From contig CM060732.1 of the NCBI GenBank assembly GCA_030704615.1, forward strand, positions 6,202,001 to 6,266,000: a stretch of 64,000 bases of DNA, given 5' to 3'. The notes under the pieces were generated by a model. The model was not told the origin of the DNA and did not search any database. It saw only the letters and a list, made by a program, of their open reading frames with translations. This DNA is from Takakia lepidozioides (Eukaryota > Streptophyta > Takakiopsida > Takakiales > Takakiaceae). The position numbers were made by a program, and so were the translations under genes. Positions 10,617-21,390 of the stretch are shown here, piece by piece. Numbering within the stretch: position 1 is the first letter of the stretch; every line of letters begins with the position of its first letter.

Positions 10617-10670
10617 CCTCGCCTTTAGCTCTTGAAAAGCTCGTTCCTGCTCATCTTCCCACTGCCACTC

Positions 10671-11528
10671 CTAGTCCACCTTGGTCAGCTTGGTTAGAGC
10701 CTTTGCAATGGTACTAAATCCCTTGACAAACCGTCTATAATAGTTTGCCAACCCCATGAAAGCTTGAACTCGGCTCACATCCGTGGGGCGTGGAATTTGT
10801 GCAATGGCCTCTACCTTAGTTTGCTGTACCCCCAATCCTCCAGGATATATCATGTGACCCAGATACTCAATCTGGTTGTGGAAAAACTTGCACTTCCCTG
10901 GATGCAACTTCAATCCGTGCGCTCTCAAGCGAAGGTGTCTCTCATGCTCCTCCATCGTAACACTAAAGATGATGATGTCATCTATGTAGCACCGAGCAAA
11001 GTCCACCCCTGCTAGAATCCTATCCATGACTCTCTGAAACTCTGCAGGAGCATTCTTAAGCCCAAATGGTAAGAACCGCCACTGATATAGGCAATCCTTC
11101 CCGTGCTCATTGATCCCCCTGAATGTCGTCTTCTGTTTGTCCACCTCCTTGATTGGCAACTGGTGATATCCGGATCGTAAATCCAAAGTGTTAAAGACCT
11201 TAGCATGCCCGATGGCATCAAAGATCTCCTCTGGTGTTGGCATGGCATACTTATCGGACTTGGTCTGACGATTTACAGGCCGGTAATCACCGCACATACG
11301 TCTCTCCGTCCAATTGCCATAGACATCCTTCTTGGCTAGCATCACTGTGGCTGAAGCATACTCTCCACCAGAGAGCTCCACCAAACCTGCCTCCCAGAGA
11401 TCTTGAGTCCTCATCTGAATCAAAGACCTCTCCATGTCACTGTATCTATAGGGTCTCCGAAAGATTGGCGTGTCAGTGGCCAACTCAATACGGATCTCTT
11501 GACCCTTCAGTGCTCCCAAGTCCTTCAA
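10671..11528 (-). CDS. Gypsy-2 reverse transcriptase
   Basis: The frame covers RT from the fingers (IELATDTPIFRRPYRYS) through LDLRSGYHQLPI, LPFGLKNAPAEFQRVMD and the catalytic YIDD at residues 181-184, to the thumb (YLGHMIYPGGL, FMGLANYYRRFVKGFS). These are Ty3/gypsy hallmarks. RT copies element RNA to DNA in the particle. The frame opens about 170 bases after the methyltransferase linker and is in one transcript with it. An in-frame break near 10,670 separates it from RNase H. Confidence 0.93.
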   Translation of the reverse strand: MKDLGALKGQEIRIELATDTPIFRRPYRYSDMERSLIQMRTQDLWEAGLVELSGGEYASATVMLAKKDVYGNWTERRMCGDYRPVNRQTKSDKYAMPTPEEIFDAIGHAKVFNTLDLRSGYHQLPIKEVDKQKTTFRGINEHGKDCLYQWRFLPFGLKNAPAEFQRVMDRILAGVDFARCYIDDIIIFSVTMEEHERHLRLRAHGLKLHPGKCKFFHNQIEYLGHMIYPGGLGVQQTKVEAIAQIPRPTDVSRVQAFMGLANYYRRFVKGFSTIAKALTKLTKVD

Positions 11529-11529
11529 A

Positions 11530-12037
11530 CTGAAGGCAAAGCAATTCCTGTAAGCCCTCAGGAACCGCCGTATACGTCGTCTATCTCCTCCGGTGACAAT
11601 GGGTCCAATGTCAGGCTCCCAATTGTCCTCCGTAACGCAACCTTAAGTCCAGTGGGCTTAGAGGTAGAGGACGCGTCTAGTGGTTGCTATGTTGCAACCT
11701 CTTGAGCAGTACTCCCTACCTGCTCAGTCAGTGACAATGTCTCATCCTGCCCCATCATCTCATCCTCAATGACTTCCTCCACCTGAGAAAAATCCCCAAC
11801 CTCATCTTTCATCGCCACCTTGGCTGCCAACTCCCTCTGAACCTTGAGCACCTCCCACGTGTGCCATGGATGCATGCACCCCGTGGTCCTCACATGCTCG
11901 CCCCCACTCACTGCCTGTACCGTCTCGGTAGGCAGAGAGACCATCGAGGGAAGTGTACTCCGCACTCTGCGTTGCTCAGCCATAGCCAAGCTGATAATCC
12001 AGGTCAAGCAATTGAGATCCATTGCTTGCCCCAACAC
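11530..12037 (-). pseudogene. Linker between methyltransferase and RT
   Basis: Minus frame 12,037-11,687 starts LGQAMDLNCLTW, the motif X-like tail of the methyltransferase, and continues into an acidic linker (DEVGDFSQVEEVIEDEMMGQ). Stops interrupt 11,690-11,530 before RT, where CFAFSLKDLG marks the RT entry. It links methyltransferase and pol in a single coding unit, in line with a polyprotein. Confidence 0.6.
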
Positions 12038-12562
12038 TTGATGACGTGATGCTCAGAAAGAGACGACGCCGCCGTGGTACCAGTGATAAAACCCATTGCC
12101 TGCTCACGCTCGTCAGCATTAGGCTCCACTAACTGCTGCAACTGAGCATCCCACAGGAGGCGGGCCACTATCCCGGAAAGCATGCGATCCTGGGAAGCTG
12201 AGTAGTGTAGGTAATGCTGCTCGTGGTTGACCCACCTTGTTGACCACTGCCAAAGGTGAACGGTCATTGTGTCTCACACGCTGAGACTGCCTCCCTGTGT
12301 CCAGAATGCTATCCACTGTGAGATGTACTGGCCGCTGCACCCCATCAAATGCACGCTTGAGCAGGGCAGGTGGCATCAAGTTAGTCAACCATAGCCGTGG
12401 ACGATGAGCCCGTGACCCCACTGTAGCTGCATCTAGCAACACTGCTGACCCAAGCCACAATCGGACTTGATGCACACTGGCCATCACCCTGGCCCGAGAA
12501 TCGCCCATCAGTGGCACATTCTCCAAGATGTATGCTGGAGATACAGCTTGATGAAGCTGCAA
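12004..12562 (-). pseudogene. Cytosine-C5 DNA methyltransferase, C-terminal half
   Basis: After the insert the frame resumes with SPAYILENVPL (motif VI, the ENV core), then AHRPRLWLTNL (motif VIII-like, RxRxW), LPTLLSFPGSHAFR, and after a shift EPNADEREQAMGFITGTTAA (motif IX/X region) and VLGQAMDL (motif X). The order VI-VIII-IX-X continues the N-terminal half at 16.9-17.35 kb. Two single-base shifts break it. Together the halves are a catalytic-domain-only methyltransferase of about 350 residues, closer in feel to DRM/DNMT3 (short, ENV, no long target domain) than to MET1, but this placement needs a tree. Confidence 0.85.
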
Positions 12563-12626
12563 GTGGCGCTACTTAAACCCCGACAAGCTTTCTACACTTC
12601 CTCTTCTGCGAACTGGAAATTGTTGT

Positions 12627-14470
12627 ATGTATACACAAGTTCCAGTGTGCTTCATACTGATGTTGATACAAGAATTGGTAATTCAATTCCTTACAACAAG
12701 AGCAAGACTAAGGGAAATGGCAGGCGTCAAGCGGAAGACACCATGCCCTTATACACAGGTGGGATTCAAGATCAGCCCAGCCTTGAGGAGGATTGAGCAA
12801 GACGCAAAAACACCGGAATTACTCGACAGTCTTGGCCTATTGTATTTCATCAATAACCTGGATTGGAATCTCAAACACAACAAGCTGTGCAGGGAGTTCT
12901 TGGAGAATTACAACACTAATACTCGGACCACCAACGTTCGCCACACAGATATTACTAACGGAGCAGTACCTAGTAGAGGTGTTTAATCTTCCCGGTCAAG
13001 ATGTCCCAGCGCATAGCAACAAACCACTGAGGTTTACCATCACAGATCTGTTTAAAGATCTCATGCAAGCAGATCAGGGCTACACATGTAGTCAAAGCAA
13101 AAATCCAGGCTTTCAGAAGATAAGTCCAGTGCTTAGCACGTTGCTTTGCCTTAGGCAAAACCACAGCTATTGCACCAACGAACTGCTTGACCAGGTGTTG
13201 ATTTGCCTCAACGGGCAAATCGTGAATTGGGCAGGCTTCTTACTAAAGAAGTTGATCCAAGAATTAACCCGACTGACAAAGAAGAAAAACCAGTCGACAA
13301 CAACCATGGTAACTCCCCTACTTCTGCAAATGATCCGACACACCGTGCATTTGACACCACAAGAGCAAACAACATTAGGAGTCATGCAGCGAGCAGACAC
13401 GGTGGAGGAGGAAGGAAGCGAGATGGCAGCAAGGCAAGATGAGGAAGGACAACCATTGGAGGAAGAGGGCAGATTTGTAAAGAGGGCCCGAATCAACGAA
13501 GCGACAACGAGCGCAATGGCAGAAGACCTCTTCAACTCGACGGCTGATTCTACACTGCAGAGAGAAGAGAGAATCAACAACCAGAAGGAGGGGACAAGCG
13601 TAGGCCAATGAAGCAACACCTTTGGAAATTACCCCTGCCAACACAGAAATAAAGCAGGACAACACCTGCAGAGGTCGAGCAACCAGCAACAGAGGCGGGA
13701 GCCATAGTTGTGCAGCAACAGCAGGTGGTGCAAGCAACACAAGGTCAGCAGCAGCAAGACAATAATTCTAATTTGGAATTATTACTCTCACAACAACAGG
13801 TCCTAGACACAACAACATGGGACACAGGATTGGAGGAAACCCCAGCAAACGCAATTCTACACGCCTTGAGCCAGGCAACATTCCAGATGAACAGGGCCAA
13901 AGATTACATAAGCCCGGAGAACCTTACAATGATTATGGATCACCTCAAAGAAAAGCACTAGAGGGAACTTGCAGCAGCACGTACTGTTTGTAACCATGAG
14001 GTTACAATTGCAGCTTTGGAGAATCAACAGACCATCATGCTCAACCGATACAACACACTGGCAAACAGCCGAGATGAATGGGAACAGAGATGGCAAAGGC
14101 AGAAACTGGAGACACAACATGTACAGGCAGATCTCGATGCAGAGAGAGAAAGATCCAGAGCCATAGAGGAGGAAGTAATACCCTCAAAAAACAGCTTCAC
14201 GAGACTAAGACACAAGCAGACATAATTCTAGCAAACAATACTGTACTACTGAGAGAGAGAGAAAAGACTGAGAGTATGCTATTCACAGCCACTACAGAAA
14301 GAGACATTGCCCTAGGCAATGAACAAGAATGGAAGAAGCAGCTGGAGAAGCTGACACTTCAAGCAGGACTGGACGTAATAGATGCAGCCTTAGCACGAGC
14401 ATGGCTAAATGAAGGGAATCCCATTGAGATGAAGAAACTCAACAGGACAATGCTGCAGACCAATTGGCGG
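12627..14470 (+). pseudogene. Gypsy extra-ORF homologue (fragmented)
   Basis: Frames 12,627-12,986, 12,793-13,611, 13,710-13,961 and 14,016-14,479 together parallel the Gypsy-1 extra ORF at 28.08 kb. FLENYNTNTRTTNVRHTDIT matches FLQNFEPRTGVTQVRGVDIE, and GYTCSQSKNPGFQKI with a following LLCLRQNHSY matches GYACTKAKYPGLREV with LFAMKQNQQY. A nuclear-signal-like KRARI and a coiled coil follow. Sequence divergence is high, so it comes from another subfamily, not from a recent copy. Function is unknown. Confidence 0.7.
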
Positions 14471-14919
14471 AATTGGTGACAAATATTCACGAGGAATACC
14501 TTCCACCAATTCCAGAGCAAGAATTAGTGGATGAGGATGAGCAGGAGGAACAAGACTACGAACAAGGACGGGAAGCACAAATTCAGTCAACAACAACAAC
14601 ACCAGCACAAACTCCACCAGCAACACAACCACCACAGCTTCAACAGACACCGGTACAAGCCACAGCAGGGCCCTCCACACAAGAGGTAAACCCCCTGCCA
14701 TTGCCAAGCATTCTTGTGGCATCAACTTTAGTAGCAGTGGATGATTTTCAAATCATGCCATGCAAACAGAATGGGGAATGGCTAAAATATTCAAAGGATT
14801 ACTTTAAGATGATGGTAGTCCCAGCCCACCAAATCCCAGAAATGGTGGATAAGGTATTCAAGCTTACAGGTATTCAAGAGTCAAGGTTACAACCCCCCCC
14901 CCCCCCCCCCAACCCGTAA
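14464..14919 (+). pseudogene. C-terminal part of gypsy extra ORF
   Basis: Acidic, then Gln/Thr/Pro-rich (TTTTPAQTPPATQPPQLQQT), then DDFQIMPCKQNGEWLKYSKD. It matches in style the region after the coiled coil in Gypsy-1. A run of about 17 C at 14,892-14,909 ends the similarity, and CACTA sequence starts within 40 bases. Confidence 0.5.
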
Positions 14920-14929
14920 CTGCATTGGA

Positions 14930-16200
14930 TCAGCTTCAGAATGCTGAAGAGTCCCATGTGTACAGAGGTAGGCCAGGGGGGGACTCGGACCCTTCAAAAA
15001 AGCATGGCATGAAGCAAAGATCATGTCTTTGGAGTCTACCGTATTGGAAGGTATGCTTGTTCAATCTGCCCCCATTTCTAGGACATTACATATGTTGCAG
15101 CTCCTCTCAATTACATGCGTTTGTTGTATGGTCAATGTTCACTTTAGTTTCTTGCAATGCATTTTCAGATCATGGCTGAGAAATTAGAGTCTGAACACTC
15201 CACAAATTCCACTGCCTTTCACATATTTCACTTCTTATTGCCATCTCACTTGGTAGAAGGTTGTCACCAATGGGCTGAATTGGTTGCTTTGCTGAAAGTG
15301 GGAAGGGCCGTGTAATGCCAGGATTTGCTGATAAGGTACACTTAAGATGTTATGCATTGTGAAAACATTTTGAAGACCAATATTATGGGGTTGAAGGATA
15401 CACCAAAGAGTAGGAAGGGGACATGGAGTTTCAAGGCAAATGATGCCACCTGTGGCTAAGGCCCCACCACAACAATGGTAGGAAATTGGAGAAGCCCCAT
15501 GCTCCGTACGTGTTGAACCATGAAGAATCAGGATCCTTCATGTCCACTCTTGGTGCTTTGAAAACGGCCACGGGGTATGGCGGAGCATTCAAGAAGCATG
15601 TGGGCAACCAGAAGCTCTCAAGCATGAAGTCCCATGATTTTCATATCCTCATGCAACAGGTTCTTCCCCTTTGCATCCGGGGATTGTTGGGTAAAGGTGC
15701 AAGGCAAGCCATCATGAGGATTTCAAGGGTTTTTCATCATTTATGCATGAAGACCGTGGATCCCGAAAGTTCGGGGGCCTTGAAGGATGATGTGGTTCTT
15801 ACCCTTTGTTTGGTTGAGAAAGAATTCCCCCCCTCTTTCTTTGATGTTATGTCCCACCTTGTACTCCACCTTGTGGATGAATTGGCGCTTTGTGGCCCGG
15901 TTTGTACCCGCTGGATGTACCCATTGAAAGGTACATGAAAACCTTGAAGGGGTATGTCAGGAACTATGCCCGGCCAGAAAGGAGCATGCAGGCAAGTGGG
16001 TTCTCCCATGAGGAGGCCCTTGGCTTCCTCACGGAGTATATTGCTGAGTCTGAGGGAACATCTAGGCGAATATGGGATTCTAATGAAGATCAAGAGAGGA
16101 TTGCTGGAGAGCTTTTGGAAGGAGAAGGAGCACAAAGGACCATGTTAGTGGAGCTCCATGATAGTGCGCACGATTATGTGCTTCACAATACAAAGTGCTT
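14930..16200 (+). pseudogene. CACTA TNP2/DUF4218 transposase fragment
   Basis: KKHGMKQRSCLWSLPYWKV corresponds to the LPYWK motif of TNP2. After a gap of about 300 bases the frame resumes with SMKSHDFHILMQQVLPLCIR and LVEKEFPPSFFDVMSHLVLH, then LCGPVCTRWMYPL and KTLKGYVRNYARPERSM, the hallmark of DUF4218. It parallels the transposase at 44.97-46.5 kb but is not identical. Internal stops show it is dead. Transposase_21 parts upstream of LPYWK are absent. Confidence 0.85.
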
Positions 16201-16206
16201 GAGGCC

Positions 16207-16500
16207 GAGGTTTACTATTTCATGAGCAGAAACCATGAGCCATGAGCCATGAGCCGCATGAGCCGCATGAGCGGTGAGCCGAAGTCTAAGATACGCGGAT
16301 TTCATGAGCGGACTCCTCCAAATTTGGAAATGCGGCAGATTAAACAAGTATTAAAATAATAGTTTTTTTATTTGACCTTGCCGTTTTTGGATGTTCCAGA
16401 TCATGTAATGCGGCAAAGATATGTTGTCAGTAACAAGTCCGCTCATGGTTTTATAGATCCGCTCATGGAAATAAGTGACCGTGCAACGGGAAATCCAGTA
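16207..16500. mobile_element. MULE end fragment related to the 28.5-kb MULE
   Basis: GAGGTTTACTATTTCATGAGC at 16,207-16,227 matches the inverted terminal repeat of the MULE at 34,371-62,887 (GAGGTTAGCTATTTCATGAGC). Many CATGAGC units follow, and CCGCTCATGGAAATAAG near 16,465 resembles the opposite end. No 9-bp duplication could be found, so this may be a truncated or captured piece. Confidence 0.55.
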
Positions 16501-16785
16501 TACCACTGCAAAAGGACGTCGCATACTGGCTTGTATAGAGTATTCCGCGGTTTTACATGCCTTAACATTGGAATGAAGCTGACCCTTTTGCCGCGATTGA
16601 ACCAATGGAGTCTGCACCAATACAGTCTGCAGTACTTCACAATTATGTCTTCTTCGGGTATCCGGCGGGAAAGGTTTGCAACTGAACTGGGAAATAAGGT
16701 GCCGCATTAGGGTTCGCACGTGCGAAATTTCGGAGCGGTTTGGTGTTGGCGAAGGCCGCCTCTACCAGTACCTACGACGATACTT

Positions 16786-16807
16786 GGAAATGCGGCGCCG
16801 CATTTCC
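16786..16807. repeat. 22-bp perfect palindrome centred on GGCGCC
   Basis: GGAAATGCGG joined to CGCCGCATTTCC forms a perfect inverted repeat. Its core resembles the palindromes arrayed in the large MULE at 37-38, 56.4-58.3 and 62.3-62.7 kb, linking this stretch to that family. Confidence 0.7.
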
Positions 16808-16864
16808 TTGTCGGAGGTCGAATGAGGAAAGCAAGTTTTCGGAAAGCAGAAAAACATGAACCCT

Positions 16865-17350
16865 CCAACATACAAAAACCCGCACCATCTCCCAAAACAG
16901 ACCCGACCTCGAGTCTCGCAATCCATTGCCATGCCTGGCTGATGAATGCCCTTGGCAGGGCCAACCTGCCACTACCAGATCAATGGAGCCAACCTGCTCC
17001 AAATCCTGCGCCCCCAACAACGAAATGTCTGCTAGCAAGGCCTGCTGATATCCACGAATTGCAGACACCGACAACAACTCAGGGTACCGCTGCACCAACT
17101 GAGCAACATGGCGAAGTGAAATGCGTCGTGCAGTCTCATCCCTCTCCACATATAGGTAACACCGAACTCGTACACCTGCCTGTAACACAGCAGCCAATCC
17201 GGTGCTGATCCCGCCAAACAAGTCCAGAAGACAAATGCCTTCATCCGGATACTGCCACACAATAGGTGTGGTGTCCAATGGAGACAATTGAGGTGGTCCT
17301 GGTGCAATCCCCGCACTCTCCTCCTCTCTTGACGGTACAAAAGCCTCCAC
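16865..17350 (-). pseudogene. Cytosine-C5 DNA methyltransferase, N-terminal half
   Basis: The frame shows motif I, LLDLFGGISTGLAAVLQAG (about residues 41-59, SAM binding), an acidic SAM-ribose residue region YLYVERDE (66-72), motif III/IV with DLVVAGWPCQGHS (124-136; catalytic Cys132 in the PCQ loop), and GLRDSRSGLFWEMVRVF (143-159; like the RLFFEFVR segment of DNMT3/DRM). The product would methylate cytosine C5. Homology stops at the composite insert and resumes at 12.56 kb with the ENV motif. It sits between protease and RT. Start chosen at the first Met of the frame, but in the element it is probably fused to protease. Confidence 0.9.
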
Positions 17351-18172
17351 CTAGGCTTGTTGCACCCGTCGATCAGCATCCCACTGCAAATCCTTGCTCG
17401 TGCCCCACAATGGAGTCTGAGCAACCATGGTAGGCAACTCTGCCATACCATACATGTCATCTTGCTCTCCCGGAGGTGGCACATCCTCTGAATGAGCGTT
17501 GCCCTCAAGCAACTCTCCAGGCCAACTCACTGCCGCTATGAATGCTGCTAGTGTGGGCATCTTGCCTCGCTGGGCAACCGCAACTCCTCCTATGAACGTC
17601 ACAGGGAGCTGCACACGCCGACCCTCCCCTGATTGCCATGCAGGCCTATAGGAAGATGATTCCTCCCAAAAATCCAGGGTGAAGCCCATGGGGTACAACA
17701 CTGCCCCACCAACCAGAACATCGTATGAGACCGCGTCTGTCACAATGGCCTTGGCTCGCATCATTGAGCCATCTGTAGGGTGATCCGGCCGTAGTCTGAT
17801 AGCCAACTCACGCCATGTCATGCCCCGAGCTTGCTTCGATCCTCCCAGAGACGTCTGTATCTGGAAAGGACAAGGCTCCATATCCGCCTCCGTGAGGCCC
17901 AAGCCTGCAATAGCAGCTCTGCCCAACATCAATGGCTGAGCTCCCGAGTCCAACAAGACCCGCAGTGGCCGGTACCTCTTGCCTGCCGGTCCACTCAAAC
18001 AGAAAATGTCATCCTGGTTGTCTAACATGACAACTCCGGGTGTCACCATGGCGCGCTCAATGGGTGGCCTAGCTGGCAGCTCCATCAACCTGGTAGCTGC
18101 AGCTTGCCATGGCGCCGCCGTGGCAGTCTTGACCCTCAAATCCGAGGATCCCTCCGGCACTACACCTCCCAC
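17351..18172 (-). CDS. Gypsy-2 protease (retropepsin)
   Basis: The frame carries YRPLRVLLDSGAQPLMLGRA, the active-site DSGA of a retropepsin, at about residues 85-105. The flap region and a distal LVGGAVLYPMGFTLDFWEE segment typical of plant gypsy polyproteins follow. The protease cleaves gag-pol. The C-terminal 80 residues are a linker running into the methyltransferase frame with a shift at about 17,350. Upstream it adjoins the gag tail. Confidence 0.85.
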   Translation of the reverse strand: MGGVVPEGSSDLRVKTATAAPWQAAATRLMELPARPPIERAMVTPGVVMLDNQDDIFCLSGPAGKRYRPLRVLLDSGAQPLMLGRAAIAGLGLTEADMEPCPFQIQTSLGGSKQARGMTWRELAIRLRPDHPTDGSMMRAKAIVTDAVSYDVLVGGAVLYPMGFTLDFWEESSSYRPAWQSGEGRRVQLPVTFIGGVAVAQRGKMPTLAAFIAAVSWPGELLEGNAHSEDVPPPGEQDDMYGMAELPTMVAQTPLWGTSKDLQWDADRRVQQA

Positions 18173-20170
18173 TATCTCCGAGAAGATGAAATAACCTCCC
18201 CACTCTCACAGAGTGTAGGTGCCAGCCTGAACACCTCAGCTGGTCTTACCCCTGGCGTCGCAATCATGGTAGCCAAGAACAATGGAGCCTGGCACACCGA
18301 TGTGGCCGCTCCTAGCAGCACACTAGCTGCCGTAGTCTTGGCAACACTAGGTAGTGGTGCTACCCGTGTAGCTCTCCCCAATGGCATAGTAACCTCCGCC
18401 TCGGTAACAGTTGGGCGCGAACTAGGTGCCATGGATGGCCTCTCTGCCAATGTGAATGACTGAGGAAGCCTAGCCTGACGGCTTGCCTCCCCACGCTGTG
18501 GATCCAACTCCACCTCCGCACCCCGTGGCTCAGGAACTCGTGCTGCTCCTCGAGTCACGGCTGCAGCAGACTCCACCTGCACTAGTGGTAGTGCTGCTCC
18601 ACACATGAATCCCATGCCTCCCATATCTCCTCCCTCAGGAGCAGGAGGTGGACCATCCGGCCTTAGAGCCGGTACCACCTAAGCTGTAGCCATGGCAGTG
18701 AGCCTCTGCTCTAGCTGCTGAAGCCGGTTGGCCATGCCTTGGTCAACACCCTGACCTCCGCGTCCTTGGCCATGTTGAGCTTGCCCTTGGCCTGCACCTC
18801 GTGCCTGGCCACCTCGTCCTCTTTGGGCTGCTCCACCTCGCCCCCGACCACCATTGTTCCCTTAGAACTGGCCTGGGCGCAACTCAGGATGCAAACCATA
18901 ACACTGGGCCTCTCCATGTCCGTGCTTGCCACAATGCCCACACTGCAACTGTGCAGGCTGTGCATGTGCCGGCCTTTTGCCTCCCTCTGGGCAATCCTTC
19001 TTGACATGGGGTCCTCCACATGTCCAGCACACCACATCCGCCCGTTGTTGGCCAGCAAATGAAGGGAGAGACCCCTGCATCTGAGGTCCTCTCTCCCCTT
19101 CCCTGAGCTTCATCTGAGCCCCCTTGTTGCCTTGAGCACGTTGAGGTAGTGGTTGGCTAGGAGCACCAATACCCCGTGGTGTCTCCTTAGCAAATCCCAC
19201 CATGACCACTCGTTCCTCCACCATGTTGAGCTCTATCCGCTCTGCCAGCAAAAACACATTTGCTAAGGTGGGTTGGGCCGCTTGTAGAAGAGTTGCATCC
19301 CGCACCCCTTCTCCTCAGCTCCTTGTCCAATATCCCATACCAGAATTGGACTGCCTGAGCTTCCGTAACCCCTTGGGTTACATTTATCAAGCGCCTCATG
19401 TGAGTGAAAGCCTCCCTCAAGCTCTCGGTCGGCTTCCGTTGGAACTCTTGCAAGCTCCGCAACTTCTCTGTCCTCACCCCTTGGTAGTTCCCTCTCAACT
19501 CTTCGAAGAACTCCACAACAGGGTTGAAGGCAGGCACGGGTACTAGTGCTGGTGCGGTAATGGCTTGGGTGGACGTCGTAGCTACTGTACCACCAGTCCC
19601 ACTAGTCCCACTGCTACTCGATGAAGCTGCCGGTGCAGCGGCAGGTGTAGCCACTGCCCTCGAGGCTCTAGTGCCCCTAGTGATGGAGACATAGTCGGGT
19701 GACTAGTACATCCTCCACTCCTCGATCTCAACCTCATGCCCCCGCCTGAACTCATGGTAATCATCCATAGGCGGCCCCTCAAGGTGCTGAAACAGCCCCT
19801 TCCATGCCATGAAAGGCGTAAATAGTTGTGGATTGCGCATTTGCTGCAAATCACACCAACTATCAAACTCTTGGATAAAATCATCCAACTCGATGGTGCC
19901 CACCGCCCCAGAGTACTTCGTGGCCCCTTGGTAGCTCCATACATCTCCTCCATTGTGTCCCACAACAATGGCAAGGAAACAACTTGCACCGCCGGTATGA
20001 GTCCTCCTGATTCACAATCCGAATCAGAACCTTCTGTAGAAGACACAGGAGGTGAAGGTGGCCTAAACCGCACACCTCGTCTCGTGTACCTACTAGTATC
20101 GCTAGTGCTCAAACCGGCACTATCCCCAGCAACTAGTGGCACCTCCGTGTTGACACTCAACCGGTCATGA
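18172..20170 (-). pseudogene. gag: Gypsy-2 gag
   Basis: Several minus frames make up gag. 19,963-19,703 holds ELDDFIQEFDSWCDLQQMRN. 19,654-19,187 holds the capsid-like VVEFFEELRGNYQGVRTEKL and FQRKPTESLREAFTHMRRLI. 19,305-18,862 ends with two zinc knuckles: CWTCGGPHVKKDC (one residue short of the usual CCHC spacing) and the canonical CGHCGKHGHGEAQC. The remainder to 18,172 is Pro/Ala-rich linker. Start near 20,160 (MSVNTEVPL). At least three frameshifts occur. Gag binds element RNA and forms particles. Confidence 0.8.
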
Positions 20171-20814
20171 ACATGTCCCTAACCCCCTCTCCACAAGGTA
20201 ACCGGGTAGAGAACCTGTTGCGGCATATGGTTTGGAATACTAAGTTCCTAACATAGCCTACACCTGTACCTGCATCCACCGCAAGCACTCCTATGGTTGG
20301 CTGGTCATCACCTCCAACCTCACCACAGGAGAAACAATGATGGTCTGGCTGGTCATCACCCCAGCCTCACCATCGATAGCATGCTCTAGGACTGGCCGGT
20401 GATCAAATCCGGACCAATCACCTATAAAAACAAGTGCCCACACAAAACTAGCATGGCGCACAGTCAAGCATGCAGGTATGGAGGGGATCCAAACACAAGA
20501 AATCAGAACGACAACTCCCCCACACCAAAAACAACTCCACGGTGTTGCTCCTGCAAGGACACCCCAGCCCAAACCCGGACTAACTCTTGCCTCCACCTAC
20601 GGAAAGGTCTTGGCCTAATGAGAGGGTGGAAACTACGAGGAAAAGAAGCTAAAGCAATGCCTAACCCCAGCATGCCCTCATCCCAACACTCTTCCTCTCC
20701 TCTCTTCCCTCACTTGCATGACCATGGGAATATCATGAAGATACTCCTCAAACCGCCCTCCACGAGCTTCAAAAATTCGGCCTTCAAGACCACATGCCAG
20801 TCCTTAGGCAGTCC

Positions 20815-21390
20815 ACCAATGCCTCCACGAGTCAGTACAGGCCGTCCACAGGTCAACACGGACCACCACAGACCAGCACAGGCCCACACAGCTCACTGGT
20901 CATAGCCGTCACAGCCCTACACAGATCACAGGGTCACAGCCTGTCACAGCCCCACAGGCCACTGGGCACAGCCCATCACAGCCCGTCACAGCTCGCCACA
21001 GCCCCACAGGCCACAGCCTGTCACAGCCCCTCACAGCCCGTCACAGCTTGCCACAGCCTGTCACAGCCCATCACAGCCCCACAGGCCACAGGGCACATCC
21101 TGTCACAGCCCGCCACAGCCCGTCACAGCTCGCCACAGCCCCACAAGCCATAGGGCACAGCCCGCCACAGCCTGTCACAGCCCCTCACAGCCCGTCATAG
21201 CTCGCCACAGCCTATCACAGCCCGTCACAGCCCCACAGGCCACAGGGCACAGCCTGTCACAGCCCGCCACAGCCTATCACAGCCCCTCACAGCCCCTCAC
21301 AGCTTGCCATAGCCTGTCACAGCCCATCACAGCCCATCACAGCCCCACAGGCCACAGGCCACAGCCTGTCACAGCCCGCCACAGCCTTCT
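20815..21390. repeat. CACAGCCC minisatellite in Gypsy-2 leader
   Basis: About 570 bp of imperfect ~10-bp units (CACAGCCCGT, CACAGCTCGC, CACAGCCTGT and variants). The open frames across it are repeat artefacts. Shorter tracts of the same motif occur in Gypsy-1 at 27.33 and 31.79 kb. Confidence 0.9.

Larger units (their letters stand above)
12566..16864. mobile_element. Composite insert inside the methyltransferase
   Basis: It separates motifs I-V from motifs VI-X. It consists of plus-strand pieces of a Gypsy-1-like extra ORF (12.6-14.9 kb), a CACTA transposase end (14.93-16.2 kb) and MULE end sequence with a GGCGCC palindrome (16.2-16.8 kb). I found no terminal repeats or clear target duplication at the edges, so the vehicle (Helitron-like capture, stepwise nesting or assembly join) is open. 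Edges are placed where homology to the enzyme stops and may be off by about 10 bases. Confidence 0.6.

Noticed and set aside
20794-21153. 119-codon frame rich in Ser/His/Gln
   Set aside because: It is translation of the CACAGCCC minisatellite.
20815-21390. CRISPR-like regular repeats
   Set aside because: Units are about 10 bp with no unique spacers, in a eukaryotic retrotransposon leader.
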